From: Phycisphaerales bacterium
GTDB lineage: Bacteria > Planctomycetota > Phycisphaerae > Tepidisphaerales > Tepidisphaeraceae
Direction of reading: 5' to 3'
DNA length: 8,281 nucleotides
Assembly (NCBI GenBank): GCA_028288905.1
Contig: JAQGHJ010000494.1
Location: 1-8,281 of the forward strand
Below are positions 1 through 6,211 of this stretch, piece after piece; within the stretch, counting starts at the first letter, position 1; each line of letters begins with the position of its first letter. The notes under the pieces were generated by a model, which ran no database searches, was not told the DNA's origin, and worked only from the letters and a program-made list of their open reading frames with translations. The position numbers were made by a program, and so were the translations under genes.

Positions 1-379
1 CAAGTCACCCAGGGTCCGCCGCCGTCTTAGCCTGCTTGGCCGACTCGGACTGGCGGGCCGACGCCCCCGCCGGCGACACCGGCGACGTTCTGGCCATCGC
101 TGGCGGGAGCGCCCTCCGCACGATAAAGCAAGGCTCCACGTCGCGTGGCGTGTCCGGAGTACCCCCACCCGCCTGCGTGTGCCACACAGCTACAGTCGGC
201 GTTCCGCAGAAGCCACGGTCGGAACATCCGCGGCGTGCTCGCCGGGCCGACCAACGCGTGGCGATCGTCATCAGACAAACATTCCGGCCGGCGTCGTCCG
301 GACCGGGTAGCACGGACGCTTACTCGTATCCGTGCCACCCCAGCCCGAGCGCTTCGGAGAGAACTAACCGGAACGCGCA
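1..379. other. Left-edge stretch with no supportable gene
   Basis: No convincing gene is seen here. Several frames stay open, as expected at this GC content, but their translations are rich in arginine, proline and serine, show no recognisable motif, and have no credible start with a ribosome binding site. One plus-strand frame is open from the window edge and looks coding-like for about the first 110 bases (high G+C in third positions), so a remnant or the end of an unseen gene cannot be excluded. The only structure noted is the hairpin at 310-335. Confidence 0.5.
310..335. other. Hairpin in the left intergenic region
   Basis: A perfect 7-bp inverted repeat, GCACGGA (310-316) and TCCGTGC (329-335), is separated by 12 bases. 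Two further C-G pairs (317/326 and 318/325) can form inside with a 2-base bulge, leaving the loop CTTACT. It lies about 160 bases past the stop codon of the minus-strand gene and has no T tract. It may be a secondary terminator or chance structure. Confidence 0.35.
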
Positions 380-448
380 TGAGGCACGCCGCAGGACCCC
401 GGACGGTCGATGGGGTCTCGACTGGCCGGGGTCCTTCGGCGTACCTCA
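380..448 (-). terminator. Long 69-nt hairpin downstream of the surface-protein gene; possible terminator
   Basis: Two 23-base arms (380-402 and 426-448) pair at 21 of 23 positions, with mismatches only at 385/443 and 392/436. The stem continues inward through 404/424 and the perfect GTCGA/TCGAC pairing at 406-410 and 418-422, leaving a 7-base loop (411-417). The structure begins 44 bases after the stop codon of the minus-strand gene, which suits a transcription terminator or 3' mRNA stabiliser. No strong U run follows, only a weakly T-rich stretch read on the minus strand, so classical intrinsic termination is not certain. A small mobile palindrome or a structured RNA are alternatives. Confidence 0.55.
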
Positions 449-492
449 GGATGAGATGTGAGGGTCCGCGGCGATCGCTCACCGCGCCGCGC

Positions 493-2199
493 TCACAACA
501 CGGTCAGCGTGTCCATGTTCGGCCCGTTGTAGCCGATGGTGGACAGCTGGACGCCGTTCGCCCCGCTGATCAGGCTGACGATGACGCTGACCGTCTTCCA
601 GGTCGTCCACGACCCGGTCGGGGCCAGCGTCAGCTTCGGGCTGACGACGACGCCGTTCACCTTCAGCTCCACGGGCCGGTCGGCCGTCGAACCGTTGGCG
701 TACCGGAACGTCAGCGTCGCCGTGCCGTTGGCCGAGCGCGTGACGGTCCACGTGGCGCTGTCGCCGGCGTTGTTAGCGAAGTCGACGTAGCCGGTGCCGG
801 CGTAGCCGGAGTTGTCCTTCGCCAGCTTCGCCCCGACCAGGGCGGTCGACGACGCCTTATACACGGTCGGCACCGCGACGACCGGCGGCACAACGACCGG
901 CGGCGGAGGGGCAACCGGCGGCGAAGCCACCGGAGGGGAGACCACCGGCGGTGATAACACGGGGGGCGAAACTACCGGCGGGGAAACCACTGGCGGCGAG
1001 ACTACCGGCGGGACCACCACCGGAGGCGTCACGACCGGCGGCGTCAAGTCGGGCGGCGTCACGTCGATCGGGCCGGGCGCCTGGGTGGTGTCGCCTGCCG
1101 AGCCGCCGGTCGATCCCGCCGTCGGGGTGTCGGTCGAACCGCCGGCTGGCCCGTCCGTCGCCGGCGGCTGGGCCGCGGCGGCCGACGTCAGGGGGACCAC
1201 GTTCCGCACGATGAACACCGCGTCCTGCTGGTCGTTGTTGAACGCCTCCTCGTTGCCGACCACGTACGCGTTCGGCACGATGGTGCCGTCGGCGTTCTTC
1301 AGCGGGAACGACGTGAACATCCGCTGGTTGTTGGCCGCCGCGATGAACGTGTTGCGGAAGTCCTCGGTGTAGACCGTGCGGTTCGCTTGGGCCGGCCACG
1401 TCGAGTAGAGCCCGAACGTCGCCGCGCCGGGGTCAAACGTGGTGGTGCCGACGGTCCGCGGGTTCAGCGTCTGCACGTCGGCCGCGGGGACCGTGTAGAG
1501 CTGCGCCTTGGCGATGACGGTGGCCGACCCGCCGGCGGTCGCGCCGCTCGTGTACCAGCCGACGATCGCGCCGGGGTCCGACGGGTTGCTGAAGATCGCG
1601 ATCGGCGTGACGGTGACGTCGCCGGTGCCGGCCTTGCGGAACATCTGCCCGACCACCTCGTCGTTGCCCGCGACGGCTGGGAAGGGGAGGGTCGGCTCGG
1701 CGGCGTCGTTGTCGCCGACGTTCACCGGGATCTGGTACGTGTCCAGGACCCACTGCAGCGACGGCTCGTTCGCGCCCTGCAGGCCCTTGGTGCCGAGGCC
1801 TCGGAGCGGGATGCTGAGGGTCGGGGCGTTGGCGGCGTTCGTCTTGACGACCAGCGTCGCGCCCTTGGGGCCGAGCGAGGTCGCGCCGAAGTTGACGGAC
1901 AGCTTCACCGTCGCCCCGGGGGCGACCTTGATCGGCGAGGTGACCGCCGCGGTCTTGAACTGCCCGGCCGCGGTGCCGCCGATGGTTACGCCGCCGGCGG
2001 GGATCGTGAGGGTGGCGTCGCCGGTGTTCTTGATTGTCACCGAGCGGCCGGGGCTGACGCTGCCGCCGACCACGTCGTTGAAGACGAGCTGCGAGACGTC
2101 GGCCGAGACGGCCGCGGCGGCGAAGAGCCGACGACCCTCGAGCGGCTCGAAGACGGCGGACGAGGACAACGGCGAGCCGGCGCGGACTTTGCGAGGCAT
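493..2199 (-). CDS. LEPR-XLL secreted/surface protein with anchor-D-like domain, Pro-rich stalk and CBM6/35-like C-terminus
   Basis: This 568-residue protein is probably exported and attached to, or released from, the planctomycete cell surface. Residues 17-26 (FEPLEGRRLF) followed by alanines match the LEPR-XLL N-terminal motif of planctomycete exported proteins. Residues about 31-135 form a beta-rich region (SVTIKNTGDATLTI, LSVNFGATSLGPKGATL) typical of choice-of-anchor-D/ASH-like immunoglobulin-type domains. Residues about 145-335 are a second beta-rich domain ending in EEAFNNDQQDAVFIV, which faintly recalls DUF4114-type domains; this is tentative. Residues about 346-442 are a low-complexity linker with PPVVS repeats. 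Residues about 446-568 (TGYVDF, GDSATWTV, TLTFRYANGS, TGSWTTWKTV, GPNMDTLTV) resemble CBM6/CBM35 carbohydrate-binding modules. The ATG at 2199 is preceded by GGAAGGGG with 6 bases of spacing. No catalytic site is seen, so adhesion or polysaccharide binding is inferred. Confidence 0.85.
   Translation of the reverse strand: MPRKVRAGSPLSSSAVFEPLEGRRLFAAAAVSADVSQLVFNDVVGGSVSPGRSVTIKNTGDATLTIPAGGVTIGGTAAGQFKTAAVTSPIKVAPGATVKLSVNFGATSLGPKGATLVVKTNAANAPTLSIPLRGLGTKGLQGANEPSLQWVLDTYQIPVNVGDNDAAEPTLPFPAVAGNDEVVGQMFRKAGTGDVTVTPIAIFSNPSDPGAIVGWYTSGATAGGSATVIAKAQLYTVPAADVQTLNPRTVGTTTFDPGAATFGLYSTWPAQANRTVYTEDFRNTFIAAANNQRMFTSFPLKNADGTIVPNAYVVGNEEAFNNDQQDAVFIVRNVVPLTSAAAAQPPATDGPAGGSTDTPTAGSTGGSAGDTTQAPGPIDVTPPDLTPPVVTPPVVVPPVVSPPVVSPPVVSPPVLSPPVVSPPVASPPVAPPPPVVVPPVVAVPTVYKASSTALVGAKLAKDNSGYAGTGYVDFANNAGDSATWTVTRSANGTATLTFRYANGSTADRPVELKVNGVVVSPKLTLAPTGSWTTWKTVSVIVSLISGANGVQLSTIGYNGPNMDTLTVL
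914..1063 (-). repeat. Ten degenerate 15-bp tandem units encoding the Pro-Val stalk
   Basis: On the plus strand, units of the form ACCGGCGGNGANACC repeat every 15 bases with substitutions but no indels, from 914 to 1063. Read on the minus strand they encode five-residue units such as SPPVV and TPPVV inside the surface protein (residues about 380-428). The pattern suits an extended proline-rich spacer holding the C-terminal binding module away from the rest of the protein. Third-position differences among units suggest the array is old rather than a fresh expansion. Confidence 0.8.
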
Positions 2200-2205
2200 G
2201 AAGTT

Positions 2206-2213
2206 CCCCTTCC
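2206..2213 (-). promoter_or_regulatory. Ribosome binding site of the surface-protein gene
   Basis: Read on the minus strand, GGAAGGGG lies 6 bases before the ATG at 2199. It is a fair Shine-Dalgarno match and supports this start, which also places the LEPR-XLL motif at its expected N-terminal position. Confidence 0.55.
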
Positions 2214-2398
2214 GGAGGATGACTAGGGTTCACGCCGGGCCGCGACGAGACGAGCCGGCCGGACGTCGATCAACCGATGGAGGAGAACCTACGATTCGAT
2301 CCCCGGGCGGGCAGGGAATCTCGCCGCCCGCGCGAGGGCCGGCGCTTGTACGGCACTTCGTCGGGTAAACTCCGGCCGGTCGCGGCGTCGCGTGCCGA

Positions 2399-2439
2399 CG
2401 GGTCGTCGGGCCACAGTGCCGCCGCCGGGCGACGACCCG
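2399..2439. promoter_or_regulatory. 10-bp inverted repeat upstream of glk
   Basis: CGGGTCGTCG (2399-2408) and its exact reverse complement CGACGACCCG (2430-2439) are separated by 21 bases, and the structure ends 36 bases before the glk ATG in the divergent spacer. It could be an operator or a leader hairpin. A competing 5-bp stem (CCGGG 2425-2429 with CCCGG 2436-2440) overlaps the right arm. No clear sigma-70 promoter was found in this spacer for either gene, so the role is inference. Confidence 0.35.
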
Positions 2440-2475
2440 GACCCCGTCCAATAAAACGACCGTCTCATCCCACCC

Positions 2476-3498
2476 ATGATCCTCGCAGCTGACATCGGCG
2501 GCACGAACACCCGCCTCGCCCTGTTCGACGACGCCGGCACCCTGACCGGGCTCCGCGAGTACCGCAGCCAGGACCACGCCGACCTGACGGCGATCGTCCG
2601 GCTGTACATCGCCGACCCGGACACGGCCGCCGACCCGGCCGCCCGCCGGCCGGTCGACCGGGCCTGCTTCGCCGTCGCCGGCCCGGTCCAGGGCGACGAC
2701 GGGGCGCTCGTCTCCCGGATCACGAACCTGAAGTGGACGGTCGAGCAGCGGCGGCTCGCCGACACCCTCGGGCTGCCGCCGGCCGAGGTGAAGGTGATCA
2801 ACGACCTCGCCGCCAACGCGTCCGGCATCGACGCGGTCGGCGGGTCCGACCTCGTCACCCTCCAGCCGGGCGACGAGCAGCCGGGCGGCCGGGGCATCGT
2901 GTCCGCCGGGACGGGGCTCGGGGTCGGCGGCGCGATCTGGGACGGCCGCCGCCACCTCCCCTGCCCGTCCGAGGGCGGGCACTACTCGTTCGGCCCGCGG
3001 AACGAGCTGGAGTGCGACCTGCTGCACTTCCTGGCCGGCCGCGAGCCGGACAAGTTCGGCGGGTACGTCAGTTGGGAGCGGGTGTTGAGCGGCCCCGGGC
3101 TGTGGAACCTGTTCGCGTTCCACGCCGCCCGGAACATCGGCGTCCAGTCGCTCGTCGTCCCGCCGGACACCGCCGCGGGCCAGGCGGCCAAGCTCGTGAG
3201 CGAGGCCGGCATGGCCGGCACGTGCGACCGGGCCGTCAAGACGCTCGACCTGTTCGTCAGCCTGTACGGGGCGGCGGCTGGGAATGTGGCGATCCAATAC
3301 ACCGCGATCAACGGGCTGTTCGTCGGCGGCGGGATCGCCCCGAAGATCCTGCCGAAGCTGCGGGGCGAGTCGTTCCTAGCCGCGTTCCTCGACAAGGGCC
3401 CGATGCGGGACCGGCTGCTCAAGAACGTGCCGGTGAAGGTGATCACCGACGAACACTGCGCCCTCCGCGGAGCGGCGCTGGTCGCCCGGCAAGGGTGA
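2476..3498 (+). CDS. glk: Glucokinase (Glk family, ROK/hexokinase fold)
   Basis: Cytoplasmic enzyme phosphorylating glucose to glucose 6-phosphate with ATP, feeding glycolysis. The 340 residues are close to the roughly 320 of E. coli Glk. The phosphate-binding DIGGTNTR is at 6-13. The catalytic base lies in VIND (D110, with N109). GTGLGVGG is at 145-152. The glucose-binding EGGH is at 166-169 and E201 sits in ERVLSGPG, so all sugar ligands known from E. coli Glk appear to be kept. LYGAAAGN (263-270) and the GGGIAPK stretch (284-290) match the C-terminal adenosine-side motifs. The ATG at 2476 places DIGGT at the normal N-terminal distance; the sequence before it (TCATCCCACCC) has no Shine-Dalgarno match. 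The gene is divergent from the surface-protein gene and 73 bp before a serine hydrolase gene with which it may share a transcript. Confidence 0.95.
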   Translation: MILAADIGGTNTRLALFDDAGTLTGLREYRSQDHADLTAIVRLYIADPDTAADPAARRPVDRACFAVAGPVQGDDGALVSRITNLKWTVEQRRLADTLGLPPAEVKVINDLAANASGIDAVGGSDLVTLQPGDEQPGGRGIVSAGTGLGVGGAIWDGRRHLPCPSEGGHYSFGPRNELECDLLHFLAGREPDKFGGYVSWERVLSGPGLWNLFAFHAARNIGVQSLVVPPDTAAGQAAKLVSEAGMAGTCDRAVKTLDLFVSLYGAAAGNVAIQYTAINGLFVGGGIAPKILPKLRGESFLAAFLDKGPMRDRLLKNVPVKVITDEHCALRGAALVARQG

Positions 3499-3571
3499 GG
3501 CCGGCAGGCCGGCGGACGCCGCGGCGGCCTCCACGGCCGACGCCGGTCCGTCCCGCCGCTATCCTGACGGC

Positions 3572-4726
3572 ATGCCCTCCGTCGACGACCCGCAGACCCT
3601 CCCCCGCACCGCCGCCGTCCTGGCCGAATGGACGGCGTCGGGGCACCACATCGGTGCCCTGGTGTACGTCTCCCGTGACCTCGCCCCGGTCGCCGACTTC
3701 GCCGTCGGCGACGCCCGCCTACCGGTCGCGGACCACCCGGCCGCCGTTCCGATGGCGCCGGACACGCTCATGCTCTGGCTGTCGGCCGGCAAGCCGTTCG
3801 CGGCCGTCGCGCTCGCCCAGCTCCGCGAGCGGGGCCTGCTCGACTTCGACGACGCGGTCGCCCGGTTCGTGCCCGAGTTCGCCGCGGCCGGCAAGGGGCA
3901 CCTCACGCTCGCACACCTGCTGACCCACACGGCCGGGCTGCGGTTCGTCGAGACCGGTTGGCCCGACGCGCCGTGGGACCAGATCATCGCCACCGTCTGC
4001 GCGGCCGCGCCCGAGCCGGACTGGCCGGCCGGCGAGAAGGCGGGGTACAGCCCGTTCGCCAGCTGGTTCGTGCTGGCCGAGGTCGTCCGCCGGCTCGACG
4101 GGCGGGCGTACGGGGATTACGTCCGGGACGAGGTCTTCCTGCCGCTCGGGATGACCGACAGTTGGATCGCCATGCCGCCGGCCCGGTACCGGGCGTACGG
4201 CGACCGGATCGGCGTGATGGCGAACACCCAGAAGAAGCCCCCCGAGCCAGCCGGCCTCGACACCGAGGCTGCCGCCACCCACGCCCGCCCCAGCGGCGGA
4301 GCCCGCGGCCCGGCCCGGGAACTCGGGCGGTTCTACGAGTGCATGCTAGAAGACGGCGCGGTGCCGACGGCCGGCGGCGGGCGGATTTTGTCGGCCGAGT
4401 CGGTCGCGCTGCTCGTCAGCCCGCGGCGGGTCGGGCTGTTCGACCACACGTTCCGCACCACCATGGACTGGGGGCTCGGGTTCATCGTCAACTCGGCCCG
4501 GTACGGCGCGGACACCGTCCCGTACGGGTACGGCCGGCAGGCGGGCGAGCGGGCATTCGGCCACGGCGGGGCCCAGAGCACCTGCGCGTTCGCGGACCCA
4601 GACCGCCGGCTGGCCGTCGCGATCACGTTCAACGGCCAGCCCGGCGAGCCGGCCCACCACCGCCGGCTGCGGGCAACGCTGGCCGCCCTCGAAGCAGACC
4701 TCGGAACGCCGCACGACGCCGGGTGA
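3572..4726 (+). CDS. Beta-lactamase-family (class C / EstB-like) serine hydrolase
   Basis: A 384-residue member of the beta-lactamase/transpeptidase-like serine hydrolases (PF00144 type), a family that includes class C beta-lactamases, D-aminopeptidases and EstB-type esterases. The nucleophile motif is S71-A-G-K74 (LWLSAGKPF). The conserved LLTHTAGL follows at 116-123. A Tyr motif, Y159-S-P, takes the place of the usual Y-x-N. H331-G-G333 (FGHGGAQ) takes the place of KTG, as is common in esterase and peptidase members. No signal peptide is seen, so a cytoplasmic esterase or amidase is more likely than a periplasmic antibiotic-degrading enzyme; the substrate is unknown. The start at 3572 has no Shine-Dalgarno sequence, like the upstream glk. 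Its stop codon lies in the loop of a small CCGGG-TGA-CCCGG hairpin. Confidence 0.88.
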   Translation: MPSVDDPQTLPRTAAVLAEWTASGHHIGALVYVSRDLAPVADFAVGDARLPVADHPAAVPMAPDTLMLWLSAGKPFAAVALAQLRERGLLDFDDAVARFVPEFAAAGKGHLTLAHLLTHTAGLRFVETGWPDAPWDQIIATVCAAAPEPDWPAGEKAGYSPFASWFVLAEVVRRLDGRAYGDYVRDEVFLPLGMTDSWIAMPPARYRAYGDRIGVMANTQKKPPEPAGLDTEAAATHARPSGGARGPARELGRFYECMLEDGAVPTAGGGRILSAESVALLVSPRRVGLFDHTFRTTMDWGLGFIVNSARYGADTVPYGYGRQAGERAFGHGGAQSTCAFADPDRRLAVAITFNGQPGEPAHHRRLRATLAALEADLGTPHDAG

Positions 4727-4749
4727 CCCGGTGCCCGATTCGCTCGGGC
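4719..4749 (+). terminator. Stem-loops at the end of the serine hydrolase gene
   Basis: CCGGG (4719-4723) and CCCGG (4727-4731) flank the TGA stop codon. Immediately after, GCCCGA (4733-4738) pairs with TCGGGC (4744-4749) around the 5-base loop TTCGC. The second hairpin lies 6 bases past the stop and about 70 bases before the next promoter, so it may end the glk-hydrolase transcript. There is no T tract, so its strength is uncertain. Confidence 0.4.
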
Positions 4750-4780
4750 CGCATTCAAGTACCTCCGACACCGCACCCTA

Positions 4781-4797
4781 ACTAATTCTTAATTGGT
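4781..4797. promoter_or_regulatory. AT-rich imperfect dyad upstream of the patatin promoter; candidate operator
   Basis: ACTAATT (4781-4787) and AATTGGT (4791-4797) form an inverted repeat with one mismatch and a 3-base centre, ending 25 bases before the TTGACA box. Its position and AT-rich make-up would suit an activator or repressor site. No specific regulator family can be named. Confidence 0.35.
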
Positions 4798-4822
4798 CGA
4801 CGGCAAGCAAAGTAAAATAATC

Positions 4823-4852
4823 TTGACATCTTCTTAGCACTGAGTGTAGTCT
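4823..4852 (+). promoter_or_regulatory. Sigma-70-type promoter for the patatin-peptidase pair
   Basis: A perfect TTGACA -35 box (4823-4828) is followed by possible -10 boxes TGTAGT (4845-4850, 16-base spacer) or TAGTCT (4847-4852, 18-base spacer); both are imperfect. It sits inside an AT-rich island that contrasts sharply with the surrounding DNA. It would start transcription roughly 70 bases before the patatin ATG. The weak -10 could mean activator dependence. Confidence 0.5.
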
Positions 4853-4921
4853 CCAGAGGTCGATAGCAAGTCTGAAGGTGACACGCTCCGACGGCCTCGA
4901 TCATCCACACGCCCAAAACCC

Positions 4922-4926
4922 GAGGA
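4922..4926 (+). promoter_or_regulatory. Ribosome binding site of the patatin-like gene
   Basis: GAGGA lies 4 bases before the ATG at 4931 and supports that start. The catalytic glycine loop begins about 41 codons in, after a proline- and alanine-rich leader. Confidence 0.55.
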
Positions 4927-4930
4927 CCCG

Positions 4931-6130
4931 ATGGCAGACCAGGACGCTGTCCCGCCGGCCGCCCCCGCGCCTGGCCTTCCGGTGCAACTGTTGCCGACGG
5001 AGACGCCGGCCGCCGCGCGGGACGACGCGGCCGACGGCATCGCACTCTGCCTGTCCGGCGGCGGGTACCGGGCCATGCTGTTCCACGTCGGCACCGTGCT
5101 CCGGCTGAACCACGCCGGGCTGCTGCGGAAGCTGAACCGGGTGTCGAGCGTGTCCGGCGGGTCGCTGACGGCCGGGGCGCTCGCCGTCCTGTGGGACCAT
5201 CTCGAGTTCGACGCCAAGGGGATCGCCCAGCGGCTCGACCTGTTCGTGTCGGCCGTCCGGGCGATGGCCCGCGCCACGGTGGACGAGGGGGCCGTCCTCG
5301 GCGGCCTGTTCCTGCCCGGCCAGCACATCGCCGACCGGGTGATCCGGGCGTACGACGACACGCTGTTCCACGGCCAGCGACTCAAGCACCTGCCGGACGA
5401 GGTCCCCGGGAAGGCCCCGCGGTTCGTATTCTGCGCGACGAACGTCCAGTCCGGCGCCCTGTTCCGATTCTCCAAGCCGTTCGTCGGCGATTATCGGATC
5501 GGCGGCACCCAGCACTTGGAATTCCCGCTGGCCGTCGCCGTGGCCGCGTCCAGCGCGTTCCCGCCCATCCTGTCTCCGGTGACGATCAAGTGGGACGGCC
5601 CGCCGTTCGCGCGGAAGCCGGACGACCGGATCGCCGACTTGAACTTCCCGCCGTACACGACGGAGCTCGTCCTGACCGACGGCGGCGTGTACGACAACAT
5701 GGGCTTGGAGACGGCCTGGAAGAACTACAAGACCGTGCTGGTGAGCGACGCCGGATTGAAGATGGCCGCCGAACCCAAGCCGAAGGCGGATTGGGCCCAG
5801 CATTCGCTGCGGGTGCTCGACCTGATTGACAACCAGGTCCGCAGCCTCCGCAAGCGCCAGCTCGTCCAGTCGTACATCGACGGCCAGCGGAAGGGCGCCT
5901 ACTGGGGCATCCGCACGGACATCGCCGACTACGGGCTGGCCGACCCGATGCCCGCCCCGTTCGCCCGGTCCTTAGAGCTGGCCGCGGTCAAGACCCGGCT
6001 CAAGCGGGTGGACGAGGAGACGCAAGAGCGGCTGATCAACTGGGGCTACGCCGTGTGCGACGCGGCCCTGCGGGCTCACGTCGACCCGGCGCTGCCGAAG
6101 GGGACCTTCCTGTACCCGCGCGGTGTGTGA
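4931..6130 (+). CDS. Patatin-like phospholipase
   Basis: A 399-residue lipid acyl hydrolase of the patatin/cPLA2 fold, expected to cleave acyl chains from phospholipids with a Ser-Asp dyad. The oxyanion-hole motif SGGGYRA spans 42-48. The nucleophile elbow is S73-V-S75-G-G77, with Ser75 catalytic; the first glycine of the classical G-x-S-x-G is serine here, as in a bacterial subgroup with SSVSGGS. The catalytic Asp is D250 in DGGVYDNMG. The helix-capping stretch AASSAFPP (205-212) is also typical of the family. No signal peptide or membrane segment is seen, so action on the inner face of the membrane is inferred. It is the first gene of a likely two-gene unit with the metallopeptidase 81 bp downstream, driven by the AT-rich promoter. 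Patatins serve in lipid turnover, as secreted toxins and as effectors of anti-phage systems; context does not decide between these. Confidence 0.92.
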   Translation: MADQDAVPPAAPAPGLPVQLLPTETPAAARDDAADGIALCLSGGGYRAMLFHVGTVLRLNHAGLLRKLNRVSSVSGGSLTAGALAVLWDHLEFDAKGIAQRLDLFVSAVRAMARATVDEGAVLGGLFLPGQHIADRVIRAYDDTLFHGQRLKHLPDEVPGKAPRFVFCATNVQSGALFRFSKPFVGDYRIGGTQHLEFPLAVAVAASSAFPPILSPVTIKWDGPPFARKPDDRIADLNFPPYTTELVLTDGGVYDNMGLETAWKNYKTVLVSDAGLKMAAEPKPKADWAQHSLRVLDLIDNQVRSLRKRQLVQSYIDGQRKGAYWGIRTDIADYGLADPMPAPFARSLELAAVKTRLKRVDEETQERLINWGYAVCDAALRAHVDPALPKGTFLYPRGV

Positions 6131-6171
6131 AGCGGGGAGGGAGACGGGCGGGCGTCCAAGCGCCTCTGCGC

Positions 6172-6187
6172 GCGGACACCGGTCCGC
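6172..6187 (+). other. Hairpin between the patatin and peptidase genes
   Basis: GCGGAC (6172-6177) and GTCCGC (6182-6187) form a perfect 6-bp stem with the 4-base loop ACCG in the 81-bp gap. It ends 13 bases before the Shine-Dalgarno sequence of the peptidase gene. It may act as a processing or stability element or a partial terminator that sets the ratio of the two products; no T tract follows. Confidence 0.35.
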
Positions 6188-6200
6188 TTCTGCACAACAA

Positions 6201-6206
6201 GGGAGG
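6201..6206 (+). promoter_or_regulatory. Strong ribosome binding site of the metallopeptidase gene
   Basis: GGGAGG (6201-6206) lies 5 bases before the ATG at 6212. It is the best Shine-Dalgarno match in the window and fixes this start, suggesting independent efficient translation of the second gene. Confidence 0.65.
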
Positions 6207-6211
6207 GAACG

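Noticed and set aside
5..97. Minus-strand 30-residue open frame with high third-position G+C
   Set aside because: It is too short, has no well-placed ribosome binding site and no known motif. The base pattern can be explained by the overlapping plus frame or by composition.
3..461. Plus-strand frame open from the window edge to 461, coding-like at its left end
   Set aside because: No motif is recognised, and most of the translation is arginine/proline/serine-rich like a random frame at high GC. It also runs through the 380-448 hairpin. It may be the remnant of a gene lying to the left, but this cannot be supported.
914..1063. Tandem repeats considered as a CRISPR-like array
   Set aside because: The units are contiguous 15-mers without spacers and encode an in-frame proline-rich peptide.
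2304..2330. CGGGCGG/CCGCCCG inverted repeat in the divergent spacer
   Set aside because: A 7-bp arm made only of G and C with a 13-base loop is expected by chance at this composition; no positional support.
2346..2371. TTGTAC...TAAACT as a promoter for glk
   Set aside because: The spacing is only 14 bases, too short for a sigma-70 promoter.
2277..2492. Plus-strand 71-residue open frame overlapping the glk start
   Set aside because: It is basic and low-complexity, has no ribosome binding site and runs into glk in another frame; judged spurious.
2230..3297. Long minus-strand open frame opposite glk
   Set aside because: Shadow of glk: the glk frame has full catalytic motifs, while this translation is low-complexity with no recognisable domain.
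3500..3513. GCCGG-CAGG-CCGGC stem right after the glk stop codon
   Set aside because: The stem is only 5 bp in very GC-rich DNA and lacks a T tract; not distinguishable from chance.
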